Notes: generated from the letters alone by a model not told the origin. A DNA stretch of 64,000 nt from Oxytricha trifallax (GCA_000711775.1 ARYC01000056.1:124001-188000); one strand, 5' to 3'. Counted from the first letter of the stretch, positions 1-12,310 are shown. Translations and numbers: made by a program.

Positions 1-2846
1 CCCTGCAAACTATAGGCAAACTTAGAGAGGTCAAGTGGGTGAAAGCCCCACTTTACCACTTAAAGAAAACTGAAGTTGTTGAAGAATCTCTCGAAAATGT
101 TGAAATCAGCCCATTCAAGCTTTCTTGAGTTAATTTGGTTGAACAAGTTCATGATTACGAAAGTGTGGAAGATCATGGTGTATTGCTCTAATTTGTAAAT
201 TCTTAAATGTTAGTGTTAGTTCCTTATTGGTTTGATTCATTTATCATTTTATTCTCAGCTTATATCTGGGCAGATGATTAGCTGCAATTCTTGATAACTA
301 CTGATTGTTTCAAGTATAAACCCCAAAACTTTGATTTATTTGTGATTTTGATTCTTATTTTAAAATTTGAGATTTTAATTTAGATTTTATTTCGATTTTT
401 AGAATTAGAAGGAGTAAAAGTTTTGGGTTTTCCATCAAACAAGAATTGATCACTATTGTTATTTAAAAATCCTTCAAATCTAGCCATTTTATCTTTGATT
501 GGTATTAATGAAATCTTATTAAGTGTAAATTTAGCTCCCATAGATTCTAAACTTAACAGTATCTCCTTCGAAATGTTCAATACTTCCTTAGAAATTTAGT
601 CCATTTACTCTGTGAATAAATGAGAGTTTGCTTTGTTTATTCTTCTTTCTTTTATTTAAAATTACACTATAGTGTATCAAAATTGTGAATGCTGTCATCA
701 GCAAGGTATAAACCCCAAAACCTATGGATAAATTCAGTTAAAATCAAGTAGAGGGTTTTAGGGGTTTTGATTGATTTCTACTTACTCTTTACTCTCGCAA
801 ATTTAGCTGTAAGGCTAGTGTAGTTCGGGAAGCACTGTAATTCACTTGCAGCACCCACTCAATGCCAGCTTCCAATCTTGACTTCCTTGCATACGACACA
901 CTCTTTCAGAGAATTTGTGTTTCTTTACTTGCTTCATAACCCTCTCAATTACAAAGAAACTATCAATATAGTGAAGCAAAATGCGCAGTTGCTTGCGAAG
1001 TTTGCGATCGCACAAGAGAATAGCTGAAATGATCATAAGAATTAAGGAATGAAGCTTACCAAGCTTGTAGAACGCTGATGTGTAGTAAAATATCATAGTA
1101 TGCACGCAGCTCACTCCCTCTGCAGCACTGATTAGTAAGTAATGCAGCTATTAAAACTATAGAGTGTAAAAGAATAAAGGGATGTGTTTACATGCAAAGT
1201 GTAGAGAGCTCATCATCATAGAGTTCGACGCCAAAGTCAGTAGTAGTTGCAAATATTGAAAACTTACAGATAATCAAAAACAAAGTCATCTCTGCAGGCT
1301 TGCTTTGTCACGGTGCTGGTTGGAAGCATTAGCACTTCGCAACCTACGTACAACAAACATCAGTAGTGAGGCAGCTTCACTGTAGAGCTTAAAGTGATAA
1401 GATCGTGGTAGTTGTGATCATTAGTTTTTCATATTTAATTATAAATTAATAAGTTTATAAATTAGTTATAGTGTCTGATTATAGGCTTAATAGTGAATTG
1501 CTTATATCAAGTCAACACAGGTATGCTCTTAAGAAGAATGAAGCTTGCATGATGCTGGGGTTTGGCACCACACATCCCTGGCTGCGCCAGGGAGTGGGAG
1601 CGGGGGGGCGTCCTTCAAATTTACTTGTTTTATATCTACAGCTCTGTCTACTCTCAACTGGTACTGGGAATCGCTGTTTATTAATATTGACTGATAGTTA
1701 TAATTAAGAATTTAACTGAAACATCCAAATTCGATTAGTGTAGTATGAAATTAAAATACGTTATTAAGTTTTAATACGAAACTTGCAACTTCTCGATTGC
1801 GCAAAAGTTGAGAGCTGGCAGCGCCGGAGTGGAGTGGCTCGATCTTCATCACTACTGCTCACTACAGATGTTTCTTCATATCAGACTGTGCGTCTCATGC
1901 TGGTTCACTCATCTATCATACTGGATTCTCATGATTCGTACTGATAACTCATCTAGGATTTTCTCGAGAAATTGATTTTTTCAAAATCTATTTCAAAAAT
2001 TCGAGAAAATCCTAGATGAGTTATCAGTACGAATCATGAGAATCCAGTATGATAGATGAGTGAACCAGCATGAGACGCACAGTCTGATATGAAGAAACAT
2101 CTGTAGTGAGCAGTAGTGATGAAGATCGAGCCACTCCACTCGGGCGCTGCCAGCTCTCAACTTTTGCGCAATCGAGAAGTTTCAAGTTTCGTATTAAAAC
2201 TTAATAACGTATTTTAATTTCATACTACACTAATCGAATTTGGATGTTTCAGTTAAATTCTTAATTATAACTATCAGTCAATATTAATAAACAGCGATTC
2301 CCAGTAGCAGTTGAGAGTAGACAGAGCTGTAGATATAAAACAAGTAAATTTGAAGGACGCCCCAGCTCCCACTCCCTGGCGCAGCCAGTGATGTGTGGTG
2401 CCAAACCCCAGCATCATGCAAGCTTCATTCTTCTTAAGACATACCTGTGTTGACTTGATATAAGCAATTCACTATTAAGCCTATAATTAGACACTATAAC
2501 TAAACTATAAACTTATTAAATTATAATTAAATATGAAAAACTAATGATCAAAACTACCACGATCCTATCACTTTAAGCTCTACAGTGAAGCTGCCTCACT
2601 ACTGATGTTTGTTGTACGTAGGTTGCGAAGTGTTAATGCTTCCAACCAGCACCGTGACAAAGCCTGCAGAGATGACTTTGTTTTTGATTATCTGTAAGTT
2701 TTCAATATTTGCAACTACTACTGACTTTGGCGTCGAACTCTATGATGATGAGCTCTCTACACTTTGCATGTAAACACATCCCTTTATTCTTTTACACTCT
2801 ATAGTTTTAATAGCTGCATTACTTACTAATCAGTGCTGCAGAGGGA

Positions 2847-3119
2847 GTGAGCTGCGTGCATACTATGATATTTTACTACACATCAGCGTTCTACAAGCTT
2901 GGTAAGCTTCATTCCTTAATTCTTATGATCATTTCAGCTATTCTCTTGTGCGATCGCAAACTTCGCAAGCAACTGCGCATTTTGCTTCACTATATTGATA
3001 GTTTCTTTGTAATTGAGAGGGTTATGAAGCAAGTAAAGAAACACAAATTCTCTGAAAGAGTGTGTCGTATGCAAGGAAGTCAAGATTGGAAGCTGGCATT
3101 GAGTGGGTGCTGCAAGTGA
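2847..3119 (+). CDS. Hypothetical 90-aa ORF, right palindrome arm
   Basis: This is an open frame of 90 codons, duplicated exactly on the minus strand at 842-1114 because of the palindrome. It has a hydrophobic stretch around residues 20-40 (SLILMIISAILL) followed by a basic segment (KQVKKHKFSER). It has no in-frame TAA/TAG, so the genetic code gives no support either way. It has no family resemblance I can name and no recognisable neighbours. It could be a fragment of a mobile element or chance. Confidence 0.2.
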   Translation: MSCVHTMIFYYTSAFYKLGKLHSLILMIISAILLCDRKLRKQLRILLHYIDSFFVIERVMKQVKKHKFSERVCRMQGSQDWKLALSGCCK

Positions 3120-3356
3120 ATTACAGTGCTTCCCGAACTACACTAGCCTTACAGCTAAATTTGCGAGAGTAAAGAGTAAGTAGAAATCAATCAAAACCCC
3201 TAAAACCCTCTACTTGATTTTAACTGAATTTATCCATAGGTTTTGGGGTTTATACCTTGCTGATGACAGCATTCACAATTTTGATACACTATAGTGTAAT
3301 TTTAAATAAAAGAAAGAAGAATAAACAAAGCAAACTCTCATTTATTCACAGAGTAA

Positions 3357-3707
3357 ATGGACTAAATTTCTAAGGAAGTATTGAACATTTCGAAGGAGAT
3401 ACTGTTAAGTTTAGAATCTATGGGAGCTAAATTTACACTTAATAAGATTTCATTAATACCAATCAAAGATAAAATGGCTAGATTTGAAGGATTTTTAAAT
3501 AACAATAGTGATCAATTCTTGTTTGATGGAAACCCCAAAACTTTTACTCCCTCTAATTCTAAAAATCAGAAATAAAATCTAAATTAAAATCTCAAATTTT
3601 AAAATAAGAATCAAAATCACAAATAAATCAAAGTTTTGGGGTTTATACTTGAAACAATCAGTAGTTATCAAGAATTGCAGCTAATCATCTGCCCAGATAT
3701 AAGCTGA
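3357..3707 (+). CDS. Hypothetical 116-aa ORF in the right palindrome arm
   Basis: With TAA/TAG read as Gln this frame is open for 116 codons and stops at TGA. The first 65 residues look protein-like, with a lysine/leucine-rich start (MDQISKEVLNISKE). The rest becomes Q/N/K-rich where the frame crosses telomere-like DNA (GTTTTGGGGTTT near 3635), which argues against it being a real C-terminus. The mirror copy on the minus strand at 255-604 is one base shorter and loses the frame. I recognise no family. It may be an MDS of a gene or a chance frame. Confidence 0.25.
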
Positions 3708-3924
3708 GAATAAAATGATAAATGAATCAAACCAATAAGGAACTAACACTAACATTTAAGAATTTACAAATTAGAGCAATACACCATGATCTTCCACACT
3801 TTCGTAATCATGAACTTGTTCAACCAAATTAACTCAAGAAAGCTTGAATGGGCTGATTTCAACATTTTCGAGAGATTCTTCAACAACTTCAGTTTTCTTT
3901 AAGTGGTAAAGTGGGGCTTTCACC

Positions 3925-4076
3925 CACTTGACCTCTCTAAGTTTGCCTATAGTTTGCAGGGAGTTTCACCCCAGCCTCTCTTAGTTATACCTATAACGCA
4001 GGGAGTTTCACCCCAGCCTCTCTTACTGCTGTGCCTATAGTGTTGCTGGGAGTTGCACCCAGCATCTCTCTATACC
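3925..4076. repeat. Short tandem repeat, about 3 units of 40-45 bp
   Basis: Units share GGGAGTTTCACCCCAGC and CCTCTCTTA, and recur near 3959, 4000 and 4048. The third unit is diverged (GGGAGTTGCACCCAGC). A related partial unit, including CACCCACTTGACCTCTCTAA, lies inside the palindrome end at about 3920. The repeat therefore straddles the palindrome boundary. Confidence 0.7.
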
Positions 4077-4339
4077 TGACCTAAAACCTATAAAAATAAT
4101 AAATAATTATAATTAATTTAATTTAAGTAATAAAAATAAATATTTACAAAAAACCAATTTATCGAATTAATTTAATTATTATTTTTAGCCAATTATAGTA
4201 AATTCAAGGATTTTCGTGGTATTCGCGAATAACATCATAAAAGTTTTAAATTTAGCTATAGTTATGAATTTCAAGTTGCCGTTCATTTTAGAAAATTTAA
4301 GCTTACTTTTACTTTGAAAATCTTTGACTTTGATTTTTA

Positions 4340-5990
4340 AGCACAGTACTCCTAAGCTACAGTAAGTAGTCCCCCAGTGGTGTTGGGGTTCACACCCTGA
4401 TGGCTGAAGTGACGTAAGACCTCTTAAGCTGTACTCTCGCCGGGGCTCTGCAGGACTGTTGCTGATTGTGGCTTACTGCTTAAGTTATTACCTAAAGACT
4501 AAAGGGCTGGTCTAAGCTCAGCGAAACTAGACTAAACTTGTTGGTGTTTGCTGGTAACTGGTAAGTGCTATTCACCTCCTTAACCTACTATAGGCGTCCT
4601 CTATGCGTGCTTGCTCCTCTGACGTGTTGTTGATACTTGGCTTGACCTGTTTGAGTTAGTTTAGTGTTCGTTCCTTCGCTGCCTAAGCTCAGTGTTAAGT
4701 TGGGGTTTACAAACCTTGCTCACAGTGAATAGTTATTTGCTTTCTATTTGTCTAAATTAACGTCTCTCGGGATCATGGTGTTTGGTATAGGCTGGCTACG
4801 ACCTACCTTGACAGCCCACCTTCGCTGTCGAGCGGTCCTCTGGCCAGGGCATCCAATCTTTGGTGTTTATTGCACTGGGGAAAGGTTGCTTGCGAGCGTT
4901 GGAGCCTTAACAAGGCATGTTTGAGTAGTTATCTTCACAATTCCAGCTCATTTTGCTAATTTTGGCCTTGAAATCGTGGAGGGACGCGTATTTCGGGAAG
5001 GTCTGATGGTCTTGATGCGTCCCCTATCACCTCTTGCATGTCTGGTTGATGTTTTCGAGTCATTAACAGCAATACCTCGTTATCCTACCAAAAGTTCACG
5101 AAGTCAGGAGCATAGGTAGCGAAGCTAATGTATCAAAGAGGGTCTTGGAAAAGTTCCACTTCACCCTTCCTAAGGCCAAAAGGGACTATCTCTAGCAGGT
5201 ATTTGAAGCCTAGCTCACCCCCTATTGCTTCAGGTCTACTCGAATCGGTTGTTATTGATGTTATATGTATAGTCAATTGATGTTCGTTGAATTAGTAGCA
5301 CGTGTGATCACTTGGGCTCGAGCTAGGGTGTCGCCAAGGCCCGAGGAGGCTGTATTAAGGCGATTTCTAGGTCAAAAAGGTCAGTTTGGACGCCCCCGAC
5401 ATTTCGAGGTAGGTTATCTCGACTTCTACCACCAATCGGGTGCTCTCCTCCTATCTTGGTGTTATCATGAGTATTAGCGACATTTGATTTGGGGTGGTGG
5501 GGAGAGGAGGAGTCTTGAAAACCGATTTAGCAAAATCACATAAGTCATACTCATTTTTCCGTTAGAGATAGTACTAGTAGTTTTGGTTCTAGCCGATATT
5601 ATTATAATAACCACCCCTCTAAATCCGCGGTTCCGACCACTTCTTCTTAGTCAAATGGTATCAGTAATGTTGCTAACCATCTTCCTGATTTTTAGAAATA
5701 GGTTTGGGAGTGATCTGAGAGGTCGAGTTGAACTCCAAGGAGCATCCGAGGGAAATGAGGAGGGGTCGTTGGGTCTTGAGGCCAGATCAGAAATTTGTGT
5801 GGCCGACCTACCGATCTGAAAGTTCGAGTGTTGGGTTTTCACTTGCTCAAGATAACTTCTCCAAAACCTCTATACCCGCTGTATGATTGATGCTTTTGAT
5901 TCCAGGCATTCGAATATGCTTGTTAACGTTAGCATATGCTTGGTTGGCATGATAGGGGGTGCTAGGGTAGGTGGATTGATGAAAAGAGTG
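4340..5990. other. GC-rich stretch without an assignable gene
   Basis: Base composition rises well above the AT-rich flanks and falls again at about 5990. Frames open under the ciliate code include 5265-5550 and 5583-5819 on the plus strand. The second is hydrophobic at its start, but neither matches a family I know. Minus-strand frames around 4780-5060 also stay open for about 40 residues. It resembles the composition of the mobile DNA at 6.1-9.6 kb and may be an older part of it. I could not find inverted ends, rRNA or tRNA signatures. Confidence 0.5.
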
Positions 5991-6101
5991 ATTTATAATA
6001 AGTATATATAGTTAAATTTATAATTTTAATTTCAGTAAACTTAAACTAAACTAATTATGCTTCTATAAGAGTGAAGCGCTCAATCACTCGCCACCATCAC
6101 T

Positions 6102-7860
6102 ATGGGATCCATGAATGCTTCCACACCTGCAACGCCACTGCCAGTCATGCCTCCTATATAAGCAGGTAAAGTACAACAAAACCAATACAGATCTACCATA
6201 CCTAAGGAGTTCCCTTAGCTAAATTTCGATACTTCTCATTGCTGTTGACAGGACTGACTATAGGTACTCTTGAGAGCGCTTGGTGCAAAGATAGTAATGC
6301 TAGTATATACTCTAAAGCTATAATTTTAAGTTGAATTGTGAGATGATTCCATACTTCCAAAGCAAGCAGAAGGGACAAGCGCAGAGGGCGGTATCGCAAA
6401 AGTAAGAGTAAATCTTCTCATTTTCAATACTAGCTATACCAATGCTGCCAGTTAGTTCCAGCAGGCAGAGTGCGAGATATGTGGTAAGAAGCTTTCTCAA
6501 AAGAACCCTCAAGAAGCACATTGCAACTTAGCATACTGTCAACCTTGAGTTAAAAGACTAGAAGCTCGAGCAAGCATTCGTTCAAGAGCGCAACCAAGAT
6601 CTAGATGTGCAGCCAATATAGAAGGCTCCGACACCAAGAGACAAGAAAGCTCATAAAGTGAAGTCCCCTAAGATTGTGCAATCGATTCAAGAGGTTGATA
6701 AGAGAGATGTATTCAACTTCCCAGAGAAGGCATGGGATTTCAAGCAGCTGCAACTGAAGGTGAAGCCTCACTGGAAGATCCTTAGCACTCTCAAACCATT
6801 GCAAGATGTCCCCATTCCAGCAAAGCAGGTAATTTGATCTGAATTTGACTAGTATAGGTAGCCAAACAGCACCAACTTCTCGCAAGAGGCGAGATCCTTC
6901 AAGGGGTGTACTTCGAATGCTTGACGCTCGACGTGAAACTGTACCCAGAGCAAATTTACCAGCTGAAATCCTTGGTTTACAAGCAAGCCATGCTTTACTT
7001 ATTAAATAGCAGAATCAAAGAGCAGTCCTAAAGTAAGATATCATAACCTAGTCATACATTCGATAGAGTTTGTAAACTCCAAAGTCCTTGGCTTGCTGCA
7101 AGAGACCAAGCGCTCCATCTTCGAGTCATACCTCAATAGCTAGCTGGTAAGGAGTGTCAACAATGCTTTCACAGCATACCTCGACGAGAGCAATCCCCAC
7201 TGTGCAGAGGCGCTTTAAGTCTCTAAAACGAATGAGCGAATTGACACCGATATCTTCGATTACCTTGGCTGCTCGAAGTTCCGCTTCATCCACTTCAAAA
7301 CTCACATTAGCTGGAAGCCTGGAACCTTCAAGGAGAGACCCCGCAAGGGCTAGCTTCCTTACTAGCCTTCGTCAAAGCAGATTTCGAATGCAAAGAACTT
7401 GTTTGAGCAAGGCTGGTACATGGCAATGGTGTTCCAGAGGTTGGTAAACCATTTTATGAGCTTCCCTTACAAGTCAACATCATTACAGCATCAGTGCCTC
7501 ATCACGTACCTCAAGCAGTGGTTGAATGAGAACAAGTCCCTTAGAGCGCATCACGTCAAGACCAGCAAGGGCGAAGAACTGCTCGCGATCGCCAAGAGGT
7601 ATGAAAACTTGATATGCCACCTGCTTCACCCAGCAACTAAAGTCCACAAAGGGACTATACAGTACCTAAGGAGTCAAGTTTCCTAGAAAGCTGCCAAGTG
7701 CAAGACTCAGACCTAGAACTTGCTTCCACCACACCTGAAGCTTAGAATGGCGAGATTGAGGAAGGCCCTCAACATGGGAACCGTGATGAAGCGCTCATTG
7801 CTTCGAGAGTGCAATCGCTTACTTGATCGTGAAGGGGAACAAGGAGGAGTGGATCTATGA
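6102..7860 (+). CDS. Zinc-finger ORF of a GC-rich mobile element, tiny introns
   Basis: The reading starts MGSMNASTPATPLPVMPP. It then needs several introns of about 24-32 nt with GT..AG ends, for example near 6167-6191, 6401-6432 and 6829-6857. A C2HC-like finger reads CEICGKKLSQ, followed by a His and a Cys. A long frame then runs from about 6600 to a TGA at 7858-7860, with TAA/TAG codons in Gln positions. A middle segment (GVYFECLTLDVKLYPEQIY) faintly recalls the 22-kDa TBE protein family, but this is tentative. No enzyme motif is visible. The gene lies just upstream of, and in the same direction as, a DD34E transposase. Exact splice sites are inferred by frame only. Confidence 0.45.
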
Positions 7861-8016
7861 GCTGGAGTGATTTCGAATCAGTTCGTGAGAGTGAAATTAA
7901 AATTTTGCATGTTAAATATCTAAACTTTCATACACTATACCTCTATCAACAGCGCTCACGCCTGTTCGCTGATAACTTCTATATTGTCTAATAGCAATTT
8001 TATTTCAATTTTAATT

Positions 8017-8036
8017 TATTTCAAAACCCCGAAACC
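8017..8036 (+). repeat. Telomere-like end motif (CAAAACCCCGAAACCCC)
   Basis: One base differs from the CAAAACCCCAAAACCCC that begins TBE inverted repeats. It stands about 60 bp before the transposase-like frame, the same relative position as in TBE copies. This suggests that the 8.0-9.6 kb unit is a distant TBE-type element. A matching right end was not found before the transporter gene. Confidence 0.45.
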
Positions 8037-8073
8037 CCTTCGTACATAGAATCGCTGTCGAACTCTATAGGTT

Positions 8074-9561
8074 TTGACGAATAGTCAGCTAAGAGTCCCT
8101 CTTATCACAGTTTCTCATCGCAATCGATACTTAACTATGGGTTTCTCTGCAATCAAAGGAGTACGAAGAGATCAAGCAGAGTGCGCTGAAGCCATAGGAG
8201 AAGACTGCAGTGAAGTGGACATCGGTCGTGCTGGGCATCAACTTCCCCTCCAATCGTAAACCAACGAAGCTCTCTTACACCTCAGGCACTCTCCTCAACA
8301 ATCGCTAGTAAGCAATACTAGACCAGCCTAAGCTCAAGAACAGGAACAGCACCTGGAAGTTTTCCACTCGCTCTCCAGAGACCAAACTCGAAATCGATCT
8401 TTGCAAAGTTAAGCTGGAAATCTTACACTTAGGAACAGCGTATCCTGGGTGCGAGAGGGGAGAGCATTGCTGCCACTCCTGTGAAAAATCGTCGTAATCA
8501 GAGACACACTCAGCTATCACCTATCCTGGAAGACCCGGAGGGCAGTGCTCAGCACGCATCGCTGCAGAAGCGCTTCGACGCCATCAGAATTTGCAGCTCC
8601 TCCAAGAAGGCTCGCAGCTAGCCAGAAACCCCTCTCAAATCGTCGTCGGCGCTCGCTCCATTGCTTCAGAACCTGGCCAGCCTCAGGTTGCAATCCACCT
8701 AACGTAAGGGCAGCGAGGTGATCAGTGTGTTGGGCAACAAAGATAGGATGGCAATCACTCCCAAACGCTTAAAGCTATCGAGTAGGGATAAGAGCAGCAG
8801 CTACAATGCAAAGAATGCGTTAGGAAAGTAAGCAATCAGTTATGAATCTAGTAAGCTTTAAATTTCTCTGATTTAAACAAACTTTCAGATGTTTTAGAGT
8901 CAAGCAAAGCTAGTAAGATGGTCATGCAAGCAGGTATAGCGAATACTGGTAGTGGTTGCATCGAATCGCTATAGTAGTACACACCCATCGCAACGGTGCG
9001 CGAACAAGCCAACCAACGCCTAGGCAAGTATGGGGTCTTGGCAAGGAATCTCTCAATCGCGAAGGAGACGACCAAGCGGCAGCAGTTCTCCATGAGTTTC
9101 GTGGCGGCCATCACCAAGGACAGGTTGATCTCGAGTCAGGTCATCGAGGGCGCGTTCGACGCCATGCTGTTCGAAAACTTCCTCTATCACACCCTGCGCC
9201 AGCTGCGCACTGACAAGGACCTCGCGTCGAAGAGGATCGTGCTGCTCATGGACAAAGCAGTCATTCACAAGTATTCGAAGGTGCTGGCTACAACCAGGAA
9301 GTTCAAGGTGACAGTGCTATTCAAAGCCAAGTATTCGCCCTGGCTCAACCCAATCGAGCAGTTGTTCTCCTACAGCAAGAGGCACCTTCGATAGGAGCAG
9401 GCTGACAGCAAGTAAGCATCGTATACTTAACACTCTATAAGATCCACCTCGTGAAGCGTCTCTCGGAGATTCTGAAAGCCATGACCAAGACTGACGTGAA
9501 CAAGCTCTGGGCCTTCAGCGTCAAGCAGTGGTGCAGCACCATCAAGCATGGCTTCGTTTGA
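8074..9561 (+). CDS. Tc1/IS630-type (DD34E) transposase, GC-rich lineage, probably partial
   Basis: The C-terminal catalytic half is clear. The second Asp lies in LLMDKAVIHK and the Glu in SPWLNPIEQLFSY, with 34 residues between them. A final exon follows an apparent 30-nt intron after codon AAG near 9412 and ends KQWCSTIKHGFV, then TGA at 9559-9561. Upstream, frames change several times between 8100 and 8990. An intron near 8828-8889 (GTAAGC..TTTCAG) is plausible. I could not find the first catalytic Asp in a DE-type motif, so the N-terminal part is degraded or mis-spliced in my reading. Such a transposase would cut and join element ends in the developing nucleus. Codon use is much richer in GC than in the TBE copies. 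Confidence 0.7.
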
Positions 9562-9619
9562 TGCAAATGTTGGCAACAATCGAGAACCTACCAAGAGTGA
9601 CAAGATTAAGCAAGAATAG

Positions 9620-10100
9620 TGACGACGAGCGTGTTATTGATTAGATTAGTGATTAAACCTAATTATTACATATTGCACTTTTAAGTTTAAGTTAAATCAA
9701 TCAAACCTTCCAAACCATCACATCCTCCCTCGCTTGCGCGCATTTGAGACACCAACTTCGTGGCTACAGCCAATCATGACCGTTTCGTGCCCTCATATAG
9801 ATGTCATAACCTTAACGAGCCTGAATCACGAAGTTTTGCACCCAATAGCATTGTATGGTTGAATCAACACTCTCTAGCACCACTCTCACCACCATTATTC
9901 ACTATCGTCGCAGTATTCCACCTAAAACTACCAGCATTCGCACCAACTGTTGAGAGTACCAAGCTTCAAATCACCACTACACACTCAAATGTTGATAAAA
10001 TTCGTAGAAATCGTTTAAAAGCTATAAAAGTAGTTGAATCGTTCAAATGTTAGCTCTTTAACACTAGTATCAACATTTTCGTTCTTGCTCATTCGAACAG
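9620..10100. other. Spacer with a weak proline-rich frame
   Basis: A plus-strand frame stays open from about 9750 to 10110 and is rich in P, S and N. It lacks a good ATG and any recognisable motif. The minus strand of the left end could hold further transporter pieces, but I see no hydrophobic segment there. No element end could be fixed. Confidence 0.3.
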
Positions 10101-10149
10101 CTGAGGACTTATGACCAAATTTTTAAATATCTAATCTTAATTTCATTAT

Positions 10150-12060
10150 TTAATTTCCCTATGTTTCGTATTTTATCAATATTATATAAAAGATACCAGT
10201 AAATAAGTAGCCAGCAGTATCTGCTGAAGAGCAAAATATAGTGTTCTCAAATATGTTTCCAGGTAGATATTTCATGTAAAATAACACTAAATAATAAGAG
10301 AAAGTTGAAGCCATCCAGCAGCCACTTAAAATGGCAAGGTTTCTCAAAAATTTTATACCTTAAATCATAAAACTCTATTATACTTTTAAGTAAATTATTT
10401 GAATATAAAATTCTCTTGATTTTCCTATCTTTAAGATATCTCGCTACTGTTTTATTTAAACTAATCCTTCTTTACTATTAATTCTCGTTTCTCGTCATAT
10501 TCATAGTATTATTATTTTCATCTTGATATTTACTCTAAATTAAGTAATCCACTTCCTATTGGAAAAGCTGTTTGAATTGGAAGTTTTTCACACCATTAAC
10601 TCTTGCTATTTATTTAATCACTTCTCTTGCTTCAATAAATTTTTGCTGGCTTAGAAGTAGTGAAGGGGATTCTGGAATCATGAAACTGCATAGCCAAGCA
10701 AAAATTGAGATTCCTAAACCTACATAGTAGTATAGAATAGTAAAAAATGCATAAATTTATATTAATTACAACACTAAAAATAAGTTCAATATATAAAGAA
10801 AGCTAGCAATAATATCTCCAGTTATTTGTTATAGTCATGAATAAGACAGAAAATAAAATTGGAGTCATGACGTCTATAGTTTTAAGAAATGTTCCAGCTA
10901 AATTTTACTTTGAAGTTTCAATAAATTCAAGCCCATAAACATATCCAACTGATGTTCGAATTGTTGATGCTGATCCTACAAAAAACAGTCCAACATAGAT
11001 TTATTTATTTACAATAAAAATATTGTACTTCTTATTCAAATTTATAAAGCTAACTAGATCCCAAGATAATGAGGAACGAATAAAATAATTGCCATTCCAA
11101 TAGCATGGAAAATATAGAAGCATCTAAAAATAATTTTCCTGCCATAAGTATCTGCCATTCTTTGCAAAATGAAACAGCCTATTGTAAATCCAAAAAAATA
11201 GATGTGCCCATTAACCCCAATTAAACTTTATCTATGCATTTATTATTAATTTATCAGAATTCCTTGAAACTTTTCTAATTTTTACACTTAATTTAAAAAA
11301 ATGCAATGAAGATTGAAATAAGTAATGTAGTTCAAGATAGTCTAAGGAGAAGTATAATCGACTTCATGCGCAATATTAGGATTATTGCAAAATTGATATG
11401 GTACGCATGCAAATGACTAATCCTGTAGATTGAATTAGGATTCAATGTTATTTATTGATTTTGGATGGCATTCAATTTGATATATCCAATTTATTGAACT
11501 TACTTTATTAAATTTAATTAATTTATGTAAACAGACATTCTTAAAATTAAGTAATGCTACTCTATAATAAATAGAGATTTGTCATAATTGATTGGTATGC
11601 TGGAGTGGCTTGCATAAAATGAATTATATAAACGACGACTCCTCCAGTCCGAAATGACAAGCAAAATACAAGAGAGGTCATTTATTAAAACCTCCCAAAA
11701 CCACCAGCTTATCTTAGTGCTTCATCAAGAGTAATTGCTTTTGAAAAGCTGTAGTCAATCACTCCACATTCAATCCATATTCATCTTAAAATAATTTTAG
11801 CACAGATTAAATAAATCATTCAGATTATTAACATTAGTAAATCTTCATTCTTTTTCTGATTACTTTCATTTTCATTTAAAAACAGAGGCATAGGAGCAGA
11901 TAACATCGATGGCTAATCATAAGATTATTTTTATGAATATTTCAAAAATAGCTATATATTTACCATATTTATTTGTATCTTTTGATCATCACCAAAATCT
12001 TCAATAGCTAGTCTCAATTTAGTTTTAAATCCACTATAAGTATTTATCAGTAATTTATTT
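10150..12060 (-). CDS. SLC22-like major facilitator transporter, partial, in IES-split pieces
   Basis: On the minus strand, order-consistent pieces run from right to left. The N-terminal piece (TLDEALRQAGGFGRFQQ, then a membrane span) resembles the start of organic-cation/SLC22 transporters. Next comes an extracellular-type segment (PYQFCNNPNIAHEVDYTSPQ). Then comes FFGFTIGCFILQRMADTYGRK, the MFS loop 2-3 signature (G-x3-D-x2-G-R-K). Further spans follow, then the central loop start IPESPSLLLSQQKFIEAREV, as in this family (PESPRWL). A last piece with two more spans ends near 10150. AT-rich inserts separate the pieces. The last transmembrane helices are not found to the left, where GC-rich mobile DNA lies, so the gene is incomplete here or its tail lies elsewhere. 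Confidence 0.7.
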
Positions 12061-12310
12061 AAATTGCAATAGAGAAAATTGCTTAAGAGATAATATTAAA
12101 GAAACTTGACTTTAAAAATTTGTATCATAATTTTTACTGACCTCTCATTGACACAAATGTGGTTACTTGAATTCATTAAATTTCAAATATAATTAAATCT
12201 AAAATTAACGAAAACTGAATCAAATTTAATTATTATTAATACCACTGTTAATTAAAATTATGAATATCCTATATTTTGCCATTTTTAGGGATAACTTGCT
12301 CAAAGTTGAT

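Larger units (their letters stand above)
1..3960. repeat. Large palindrome, arms about 1.98 kb
   Basis: The first 16 bases are the reverse complement of 3945-3960, and the match continues inward to a centre near 1983. The arms are nearly identical but not exact: scattered substitutions and one-base indels occur, for example around 1600 against 2360 and around 1820 against 2140. The left arm reaches the window edge, so the repeat may extend beyond it. The arms contain C4A4-type runs near 310, 700 and 760 and their mirror positions. It could be a foldback element or a real head-to-head duplication. A long-read hairpin artefact is also a serious possibility, because the spacer is almost nil. Confidence 0.9.

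Noticed and set aside
5583-5819. Hydrophobic ORF reminiscent of a mitochondrial NADH dehydrogenase fragment
   Set aside because: Only the first 40 residues are membrane-like. No conserved motif is present and the surrounding block shows no organellar gene.
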